Of a DNA stretch of 6,136 bases, positions 1 through 5,181 are shown in pieces. This stretch comes from Methanoculleus sp. (GTDB lineage: Archaea > Halobacteriota > Methanomicrobia > Methanomicrobiales > Methanoculleaceae), in contig JAQVVW010000083.1 in the NCBI GenBank assembly GCA_028698765.1, positions 418 to 6,553 on the forward strand, given 5' to 3'. A program made the position numbers and the translations under genes. Position 1 is the stretch's first letter. Each line of letters opens with the position of its first letter. The notes beneath the pieces are model-generated. The model saw nothing but the letters and a program-made list of their open reading frames with translations, was not told the origin of the DNA and did not search any database.

Positions 1-283
1 TCTGCGGGAGATGCTCGATGCCTGCGCCGCCGGCAAGCCCTGCGAACCTCCCGCCGCGATCGTGGAGCGCGAAGGGCTCACCAGGGCCACAGAAGGCGAG
101 TTCACGCAGGTCGTCGAGAAGGTGGTCGCCGCGAACCCACAGGCCGTGGAGGACTACCGGGCCGGCAAGAAGGGGGCCCTGAACTTCCTCGTGGGGCAGG
201 TGATGAGAGAGACCCGCGGGCGGGCTGACCCGCGGGAACTCGGCCGCATCGTATCCGAATACATTGACACAGGCGGGGTGTAA
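1..283 (+). CDS. gatB: GatB, Asp-tRNA(Asn)/Glu-tRNA(Gln) amidotransferase subunit B (3' end only)
   Basis: Only the last 93 codons are present (reading from base 2, stop TAA at 281-283); the gene begins upstream of the window. The visible part matches the C-terminal YqeY-like helical domain of GatB: a region of charged helices followed by the family signature NFLVGQVMRETRGRADP, then a short helix ending in EYIDTGGV. GatB binds the mischarged tRNA and, with GatA and GatC, converts Glu-tRNA(Gln) or Asp-tRNA(Asn) into the amidated form in the cytoplasm; the C-terminal domain recognises the tRNA. The catalytic cradle domain lies outside the window, so activity cannot be judged. Six bases separate its stop from the topA start, suggesting a shared transcript. 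GatB is also close in family to archaeal GatE, but the short conserved tail without a GatE-type ending favours GatB. Confidence 0.9.
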   Translation, partial: LREMLDACAAGKPCEPPAAIVEREGLTRATEGEFTQVVEKVVAANPQAVEDYRAGKKGALNFLVGQVMRETRGRADPRELGRIVSEYIDTGGV

Positions 284-286
284 TCC
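275..286 (+). promoter_or_regulatory. Ribosome binding site for topA (overlaps gatB stop)
   Basis: The stretch GGGGTGTAATCC resembles the archaeal anti-SD complement GGAGGTGATCC, with its purine core GGGGTG at 275-280 lying 9 bases before the GTG at 290. It overlaps the gatB stop codon, so topA translation is probably coupled to gatB. It supports GTG 290 as the true topA start. Confidence 0.5.
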
Positions 287-289
287 GCA

Positions 290-3085
290 GTGCATCTGAT
301 CATCGCAGAGAAGAACATCTCGGCAAACCGGATCGCGCAGATCCTCGCCGGCAGCGAGAAAGTGAGAGCGACGAAGGACGGAAGCGTATCCACCTACTCC
401 TTCGACACGAAGACGGTGGTCGGCCTCAAAGGGCACGTCGTGGAGGTGGACTTCGAGCCCGGCTACACGAACTGGCGAAGCGAGATCCATACACCGCGAA
501 GCCTCATCGACGCGGGGATCATCAAGAAGCCGACCGAGAAGAAGATCGTCAACCTCATCCAGAAACTCTCGAAGAAGGCTGACCTCGTCACGATTGCCAC
601 CGATTACGATACGGAAGGAGAACTGATCGGGAAAGAGGCCTACGAACTCGTCCGTGCGGTGAACCCCGGCGTCAGGATCAACCGGGCCCGGTTCTCCGCG
701 ATAACTCCGGCGGAGATCCGCTCCGCCTTCGAGAACCTGACCGACCTCGACTTCGACCTCGCGGCTGCCGGCGAGGCACGCCAGGCGGTCGACCTGATGT
801 GGGGCGCGTCGCTGACCCGGTTCATCAGCCTCGCGGCACGGCGGGGCGGCACGAACATCCTCTCCGTCGGCCGGGTCCAGAGCCCGACGCTCGCCATGAT
901 CGTCGAACGGGAGCGCGAGATCGAGAAGTTCGTCCCCCAGACCTACTGGATGCTCTCGCTCGACACCGAGAAGGACGGTGTAGCGATCGAGGCGCGGCAT
1001 ACCGCCGGGCGGTTCACCGACCACGAAGCGGCCCTCGCCGCCGAGGCGGGGACAAAGGAGCCGCTCGTCGTCACGGACGTGAAAGAGGGGCAGAAGACCG
1101 ACCGGGCTCCGACGCCGTTCGACACCACGACGTTCATCGTCGCGGCGAGCCGCCTCGGGCTCTCGGCGGCGAACGCGATGCGGATCGCCGAAGACCTCTA
1201 CATGAACGGGTACATCTCCTACCCGAGGACCGACAACACGGTCTACCCGAAGTCGCTGAACCTGGACGGGATCCTCGATACGCTCAAAGGAGGTGCGTTC
1301 GATAAGGACGTCGCCTGGGTGCGGCAGAACCGGCGGCCGGTCCCGACCCGGGGCAAGAAGGAGAGTACCGACCACCCGCCGATCCACCCGGCGGGGGCGG
1401 CGACCCGCGAAGCGCTCGGGCAGGACCGGTGGAAGGTCTATGAACTCGTCGTGCGGAGGTTCCTCGCGACCCTCTCCCCCGACGCGAACTGGGCGACCAC
1501 GCGATGCACCTTCGATGCCTCCGGCGAGTCCTACAAGGCCACGGGCGGCAGGCTCCTCTACGCCGGGTGGCGCCAGGTCTACCCCTACTCGGAGGCGAAG
1601 GAGAACATCCTTCCGGAACTCGCCCAGGGCGAGCAACTGCCGATCAAGAAGGTGAGCCTCGAAGAGAAGGAGACGCAGCCACCGGCGCGCTACTCACAGA
1701 GCAGGCTCATCCAGGTGATGGAGGAACTCGGCCTCGGAACGAAGAGCACCCGGCACGAGGTGATCGGCAAACTCGTCTCCCGCCGCTACGTGGAGGGTAA
1801 CCCGCTCCGCCCGACCCTCGTCGGCCGGGCGGTCATCGACGCGCTCGACAACCACGCCGGGACGATCACCGAACCAGAGATGACCCAGACGCTTGAGGAG
1901 CACATGCAACTCATCAAGCAGAGCCAGCGCTCTCGCGACGACGTCGTCACCGAGTCACGCGAGATGTTGCATAAGGTCTTCGACAACCTCGAGGCGCACG
2001 AGTCGGAGATCGGTAGCGAGATCATGGAGCAGACCGCCGAGGAGCATACCGTCGGCCCCTGCCCCGCCTGCGGCCACGATCTCCGGATCCGGCACATCGG
2101 CGTCTCCCAGTTCATCGGGTGCACCGGCTACCCCGAGTGCCGGTTCAACATCAGCCTGCCCGGCAGCACCTGGGGCAAGGCGATCCGGGTCGAAGCGACG
2201 TGTCCGGAGCACAACCTCTCCCACGTCCGCCTGATCAGGAAGGGCGCACGCCCCTGGGACATCGGCTGTCCGCTCTGCAGTCATATCACCTCGAACGTCG
2301 AGGCGCTCCGGATGGTGCCCTCGATGACCGACGACCTCATGCGCCGCCTGCACGCGCACCACATCTACACGGTCTCCGAGATCGCGGGCATGCAGCCTGA
2401 AGATCTCGCGAAGACTGTCGGCGCCGGGACGAGCGAGGCGGCGCAGCTCACGAAAGAGGCGGAGGATGCCCTTGAGGTTCTCCGCCGTCGTTCGGAACTC
2501 AGGAAATTCGTCAGAAAGATCGTCCCGCCGAGGAAGGGGCGGAGCCACGCGAAGATCATCAAGAACCTCCTCGAACAGGGGATCGGCGATATCCATGCGC
2601 TCTCGCTGGCCGACGTTGCGGCGATCAAGAAGGCCGGGATACCTGAGACCACCGGAACCGAACTCCTGGACGCGGCCCGCGGGCTCTGCAACGAGCGCGC
2701 CCTCCGGGAGGCCGGGGTTCCCGCGATCAGCCTGAAGAAGTACCAGGCAGGCGGCGTCTCGAGTCCCGACGACCTCTGCTACCTCCCCATCCCCTACCTT
2801 GCAAGCAAAACCGGCATTAATCCAGAGACCGTACATAAACATGTGGATCTGGTCTGTAGACACCTCGGGCGCCGCACGCCCCAGAAGATCTCCAAAGCGA
2901 TGTTTGAGCGCGGACGAAACGAACTCCTGGAGATCCCCGGGCTCGGTGAAGCGACCGTGGACAGGCTCTACCTTGCAGGCATCTATGACGCCGCTACGCT
3001 CCGTGAAGCCAATCCAGATGAGATCGCTACCATCACCGGCATCCCGAAGACCAGGCTCCACGACTACATCGGCCACCTGAAGTGA
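290..3085 (+). CDS. topA: DNA topoisomerase I (type IA, archaeal TopA) with extended C-terminal tail
   Basis: Type IA topoisomerase, 931 aa, which relaxes negative supercoils by transient single-strand cleavage through a 5'-phosphotyrosine. The GTG start is chosen because the TOPRIM core begins at once (HLIIAEK, Glu6) and an SD-like site precedes it. Domains: TOPRIM at about 1-150 with the metal-binding DYDTEGE motif (Asp105, Asp107, Glu109); the toroidal cleavage domains at about 150-580 with GRVQSPTL (194-201), the active-site motif SYPRTD with catalytic Tyr311, and the PPARYSQ and LGTKSTR segments (464-470, 483-488). A four-Cys zinc ribbon follows (Cys591, 594, 611, 617), then a second with Cys638, His641, Cys660, Cys663. 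Residues 675-931 form a tail of four helix-hairpin-helix-like repeats, which makes the protein longer than many archaeal TopA proteins. It is not reverse gyrase, as no helicase domain is present. The stop TGA is 4 bases before the next gene, so cotranscription is likely. All key catalytic residues are intact. Confidence 0.97.
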   Translation: MHLIIAEKNISANRIAQILAGSEKVRATKDGSVSTYSFDTKTVVGLKGHVVEVDFEPGYTNWRSEIHTPRSLIDAGIIKKPTEKKIVNLIQKLSKKADLVTIATDYDTEGELIGKEAYELVRAVNPGVRINRARFSAITPAEIRSAFENLTDLDFDLAAAGEARQAVDLMWGASLTRFISLAARRGGTNILSVGRVQSPTLAMIVEREREIEKFVPQTYWMLSLDTEKDGVAIEARHTAGRFTDHEAALAAEAGTKEPLVVTDVKEGQKTDRAPTPFDTTTFIVAASRLGLSAANAMRIAEDLYMNGYISYPRTDNTVYPKSLNLDGILDTLKGGAFDKDVAWVRQNRRPVPTRGKKESTDHPPIHPAGAATREALGQDRWKVYELVVRRFLATLSPDANWATTRCTFDASGESYKATGGRLLYAGWRQVYPYSEAKENILPELAQGEQLPIKKVSLEEKETQPPARYSQSRLIQVMEELGLGTKSTRHEVIGKLVSRRYVEGNPLRPTLVGRAVIDALDNHAGTITEPEMTQTLEEHMQLIKQSQRSRDDVVTESREMLHKVFDNLEAHESEIGSEIMEQTAEEHTVGPCPACGHDLRIRHIGVSQFIGCTGYPECRFNISLPGSTWGKAIRVEATCPEHNLSHVRLIRKGARPWDIGCPLCSHITSNVEALRMVPSMTDDLMRRLHAHHIYTVSEIAGMQPEDLAKTVGAGTSEAAQLTKEAEDALEVLRRRSELRKFVRKIVPPRKGRSHAKIIKNLLEQGIGDIHALSLADVAAIKKAGIPETTGTELLDAARGLCNERALREAGVPAISLKKYQAGGVSSPDDLCYLPIPYLASKTGINPETVHKHVDLVCRHLGRRTPQKISKAMFERGRNELLEIPGLGEATVDRLYLAGIYDAATLREANPDEIATITGIPKTRLHDYIGHLK
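2324..3082 (+). repeat. Four degenerate helix-hairpin-helix-like protein repeats in the TopA tail
   Basis: This is a protein-level repeat, not a DNA repeat. Units are at about residues 679-729, 752-799, 811-859 and 886-930. Each can be aligned by eye as a helix with a Leu pair, a Gly-Ile/Val turn at unit position 12-14 (HHI, QGI, GGV, AGI), a 'sxxxL' helix start, then an Ala-Ile/Leu helix ending in a second turn (VGAG, AGIP, TGIN, TGIP) and a final amphipathic helix. This layout is like the tandem HhH or DUF4332/RadA-N-type domains that bind the DNA backbone non-specifically. Unit 4 holds the classic HhH-like segment EIPGLGEATVDRLY. The role, DNA clamping or processivity, is inferred. Confidence 0.6.
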
Positions 3086-3089
3086 CACC

Positions 3090-3782
3090 ATGCATGCGAA
3101 CTGGAAGACCTGGGCACACGTAACGAAACTTGACCCCGATAAACGCCTCCCCGAGGGAGCCGTCGAGGAGATCGCGACGAGCGGAACCGACGCCCTGATG
3201 CTCTCGGGCACGCTGAACGTGACGCAGGAGAACCTCCATGAACTCCTGGATCTGGTCTCCTCCTACGGGCTGCCGCTGGTAGTGGAACCGGCGAGCCCCG
3301 ACTGCGCCATCTTTGAGGAGGGGATCGACCACCTCTTCGTGCCGAGCGTGATGAACGCAAACGACGTCCGCTGGATCGTCGGGAAGCACTATGCCTGGCT
3401 GCACCAGGCGAGCAGCATCGACTGGGAGATGGTGGTGCCCGAGGCCTACATCGTCCTCAACCCGAACTCGGCCGTCGGCCGGGTGACGGGGGCGAACTGC
3501 GCACTCTCGGGGGAGGACGTGGCCGCGTTCGTGGAAGTGGCGGATCGCTACTTCCGGTTTCCAATCGTCTACATCGAGTACAGCGGAACCTACGGGGATC
3601 CCGCAATCGTGAAGGCGGCGGCCGAGGCTGTCGAGCACGCCACCCTCTACTACGGCGGCGGGATCCGTTCGGCCGAGCAGGCGGCGGAGATGGGCCGTTA
3701 TGCCGATACGATCGTCGTGGGGAACGCCGTCTACGAGGAAGGGATCGACGTGCTCCGGGCGACGGTCCGGGCGGTACAGTGA
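3090..3782 (+). CDS. (S)-3-O-geranylgeranylglyceryl phosphate synthase (GGGPS, PcrB-like TIM barrel)
   Basis: This 230 aa protein matches the family length. It joins sn-glycerol-1-phosphate to geranylgeranyl diphosphate, forming the first ether bond of archaeal membrane lipids, at the membrane surface and with Mg2+. The N-terminus WKTWAHVTKLDPDK carries the conserved Lys13 and the metal-site Asp15; next come SGTLN (39-43) and VEP (65-67). The G1P-binding motifs of the barrel are YIEYSGTYG (161-169), YYGGGIRS (187-194) and ADTIVVGN (205-212). The ATG at 3090 is the only start that keeps the N-terminal strand. A weak SD-like GAAGTGA (3079-3085) overlaps the topA stop, suggesting translational coupling. 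Bacterial PcrB (heptaprenylglyceryl phosphate synthase) is the related alternative; the motif set and the archaeal context favour GGGPS. The stop is followed after 3 bases by trmJ in the same frame. Confidence 0.95.
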   Translation: MHANWKTWAHVTKLDPDKRLPEGAVEEIATSGTDALMLSGTLNVTQENLHELLDLVSSYGLPLVVEPASPDCAIFEEGIDHLFVPSVMNANDVRWIVGKHYAWLHQASSIDWEMVVPEAYIVLNPNSAVGRVTGANCALSGEDVAAFVEVADRYFRFPIVYIEYSGTYGDPAIVKAAAEAVEHATLYYGGGIRSAEQAAEMGRYADTIVVGNAVYEEGIDVLRATVRAVQ

Positions 3783-3785
3783 GGT

Positions 3786-4484
3786 ATGCCTGAGATCTCG
3801 ATCGTCCTGGTCGAACCCCTCTACGAGGGGAACGTCGGGTTTACCGCCCGGGTGATGAAGAACTTCGGATTTACCCGGCTGGTTCTCGTCAACCCCTGCA
3901 CGCTCGGCGACGACGCGATCATGCGCGCCTCCCACGCCCGCGACGTCCTCGACGGCGCCCGGCGGATGGCGATCGAGGAGGTCTACCGGGAGTTCGACTT
4001 CGTGGTCGCGACGACCGGCGAGGTGAGCAAGTCGGTCTGCACCCCGATGCGGATGCCCTACTACGCGCCGGCCGAGGTCAGGGAGATCGTCGGCGATATC
4101 GACGGGACGGTCGCGATCCTCTTCGGGCGGGAGAACTGGGGGCTTGCGAATACCGAACTCAAACGGGCAAACCTCATCTGCACCATCCCGACCTCGGAGA
4201 TCTACCCGATCCTCAACCTCTCCCACGCGGTGGGCATCCTCTGCTACGAGCTCGCGAACCTGCCGCGCGGGACCTACCCCCTTGCGGGGCAGGTCGAGAT
4301 GGATTCACTCTACCGGCACATCAGCGCCTTCCTCGACCGGGTCGACCACCCGGACTTCAAGCGGGAGAATACGATGACCCTGATCCGCCGCATACTCGGT
4401 CGAACGAAACTGACGATCCGCGAAGCGAGCACGCTTCACGGGTTGATGCGCCGGACGGAGTGGCACCTCGAAAACAAAGAATAG
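3786..4484 (+). CDS. trmJ: TrmJ-type SPOUT tRNA (Nm32) 2'-O-ribose methyltransferase
   Basis: This 232 aa SPOUT (TrmH-superfamily) methyltransferase transfers a methyl group from S-adenosylmethionine to a ribose 2'-OH. The TrmJ subfamily acts on position 32 of the tRNA anticodon loop. Three SPOUT motifs are visible: motif 1 around [14 protein letters not shown] (15-28, with Asn16), motif 2 [12 protein letters not shown] (111-122, with Arg115 and Glu116), and motif 3, the knotted SAM-binding loop, [17 protein letters not shown] (134-150, with Asn144 and Ser146). Residues 165-232 are a mostly helical C-terminal extension with an Arg-rich [11 protein letters not shown] helix, as in TrmJ rather than short TrmL proteins. 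It lacks an extra N-terminal RNA-binding domain. The ATG at 3786 is preceded in frame by the GGGPS stop, so no upstream start is possible. GAGGT directly abuts the ATG, implying translation mainly by coupling. Substrate choice (C32 only, as in Sulfolobus, or any base) cannot be read from the sequence. Confidence 0.88.
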   Translation: MPEISIVLVEPLYEGNVGFTARVMKNFGFTRLVLVNPCTLGDDAIMRASHARDVLDGARRMAIEEVYREFDFVVATTGEVSKSVCTPMRMPYYAPAEVREIVGDIDGTVAILFGRENWGLANTELKRANLICTIPTSEIYPILNLSHAVGILCYELANLPRGTYPLAGQVEMDSLYRHISAFLDRVDHPDFKRENTMTLIRRILGRTKLTIREASTLHGLMRRTEWHLENKE

Positions 4485-4489
4485 GTTAC

Positions 4490-4496
4490 GGGAGAG
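4490..4496 (+). promoter_or_regulatory. Ribosome binding site for dcd
   Basis: The purine run GGGAGAG lies 10 bases before the ATG at 4507, within the 22-base trmJ-dcd gap. The rest of the gap (ATTTATTAGA) is AT-rich, which would keep the start codon unpaired. It supports ATG 4507, which also gives the conserved Dcd N-terminus MILVDWQI. Confidence 0.45.
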
Positions 4497-4506
4497 ATTT
4501 ATTAGA

Positions 4507-5070
4507 ATGATTCTTGTCGACTGGCAGATAGAAGATCGGATCAGGCGCGGGCATATCCAGGTAGATCCTTTCGATCCCGCCCTGATCCAGCCAAACTCCC
4601 TGGATATCAGGCTCGGTTCGCACTTTGTCTGGTACGTCCCGGGAGAGACGGTGATCGACCCCTACGACAGAGAGACCGTCTGCGCTGAGACCGAAGAGAT
4701 GGTGGCCGACTCGATCGTCCTTGCTCCGGGACGGTTCCTCCTTGCTGAGACCCTGGAGTCGATCGCGCTCCCCGACGACGTCGTGGCGAGCATCGAGGGG
4801 AAGAGCAGCATCGCGCGCCTCGGGGTCGAACTCCACCAGACGGGGGGCTGGATCGACGCGGGGTTCCGGGGGACGATCACGCTCGAGATGTGCAACGTGA
4901 ACTCCCGGCCGGTCAAGGTCTACGCGGGGATGCCGATCGGGCAGCTGGTCTTCTATCGCACGGATCGCGCCGCGCGTCCCTACAACATGAAGCAGGACGC
5001 GAAATACATGGACCAGCGGCAGGCGACCCTCTCCCGCTACCACGAGAATGCGCGCCGCGCACAGGAGTGA
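4507..5070 (+). CDS. dcd: dCTP deaminase (possibly bifunctional dCTP deaminase/dUTPase, dUMP-forming)
   Basis: This 187 aa protein, the usual length for the trimeric dUTPase-fold Dcd family, deaminates dCTP to dUTP, or directly to dUMP and PPi in bifunctional members, feeding thymidylate synthesis. Visible motifs are MILVDWQI at the N-terminus, [10 protein letters not shown] (28-37), the triphosphate-binding [10 protein letters not shown] (97-106, with Ser100, Ser101 and Arg104), the active-site segment [15 protein letters not shown] (113-127) with the presumed catalytic Glu127, GQLVFY (145-150), and a C-terminal [13 protein letters not shown] lid segment (167-178). The GGWIDAGF form is closer, from memory, to Methanocaldococcus jannaschii and mycobacterial DCD-DUT than to the AHRIDPGW form of E. 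coli monofunctional Dcd; this distinction is inference. The gene is probably the last of the gatB-topA-GGGPS-trmJ-dcd transcript, as a hairpin follows its stop directly. Confidence 0.93.
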   Translation: MILVDWQIEDRIRRGHIQVDPFDPALIQPNSLDIRLGSHFVWYVPGETVIDPYDRETVCAETEEMVADSIVLAPGRFLLAETLESIALPDDVVASIEGKSSIARLGVELHQTGGWIDAGFRGTITLEMCNVNSRPVKVYAGMPIGQLVFYRTDRAARPYNMKQDAKYMDQRQATLSRYHENARRAQE

Positions 5071-5122
5071 TGCCGGGAATCCGGCAGGATCGGCAGCCCG
5101 GGGCGCGTGCTCCTTCTCCCCC
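5071..5122 (+). terminator. Possible terminator: hairpin after dcd, then a pyrimidine tract
   Basis: A perfect 6-bp stem, TGCCGG (5071-5076) and CCGGCA (5081-5086) with loop GAAT, begins at the base after the dcd stop. The hexamer CGGCAG is repeated at 5082-5087 and 5091-5096, and CCGGG 5073-5077 could instead pair with CCCGG 5097-5101. A pyrimidine-rich run, TCCTTCTCCCCC, follows at 5111-5122. Archaeal termination usually depends on T runs, which are short here, so the call is tentative. Its position, between a gene block and a TATA box, supports it. Confidence 0.35.
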
Positions 5123-5134
5123 GAGCGTCATGCA

Positions 5135-5142
5135 CTATATAG
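5135..5142 (+). promoter_or_regulatory. TATA box (box A) of the thrS promoter
   Basis: CTATATAG is the clearest TATA element in the window. It lies in the only long gap and stands out from the GC-rich surroundings. With archaeal spacing of about 25 bases, transcription would start near 5161-5168, giving a short leader of roughly 15-20 bases before the thrS ATG. No strong purine-rich BRE is seen just upstream (GTCATGCA). Confidence 0.6.
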
Positions 5143-5156
5143 CAGGAAAACAGATA

Positions 5157-5169
5157 TTGAACGATTCAA
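5157..5169 (+). promoter_or_regulatory. Small palindrome at the predicted thrS transcription start (candidate operator)
   Basis: TTGAA-CGA-TTCAA is a perfect 5-3-5 inverted repeat placed about 16 bases after the TATA box, so it covers the predicted initiation site. Archaeal repressors often bind such dyads at the start site. It is short and could be chance; no regulator is encoded in the window. Confidence 0.3.
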
Positions 5170-5171
5170 CT

Positions 5172-5177
5172 GGGGAT
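5172..5177 (+). promoter_or_regulatory. Ribosome binding site for thrS
   Basis: GGGGAT sits 4 bases before the ATG at 5182 and can pair with the archaeal 16S tail. It fixes the start that gives the family N-terminus MRLLLIHSD. Confidence 0.45.
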
Positions 5178-5181
5178 ACCA

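Noticed and set aside
290..3085. TopA as a reverse gyrase
   Set aside because: The protein begins directly with TOPRIM and has no N-terminal helicase domain; its extra length is a C-terminal repeat tail.
1955..3211. Long open frame (418 codons) on the minus strand opposite topA and the GGGPS start
   Set aside because: It is antisense to a clearly conserved gene, has Asp/Arg/Gly/Val-rich composition typical of GC-rich shadows, crosses the topA-GGGPS junction and shows no recognisable domain.
3033..4226. Long open frame (397 codons) on the minus strand opposite GGGPS and trmJ
   Set aside because: It is antisense to two well-supported genes and has low-complexity charged composition; the length is explained by the scarcity of stops in GC-rich DNA.
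4471..4506. Possible separate promoter for dcd in the AT-rich trmJ-dcd junction
   Set aside because: TTTATTA at 4498-4504 would place the transcription start inside dcd, and the AAAACAAAGAATA run is a poor TATA match; the 22-base gap fits cotranscription.
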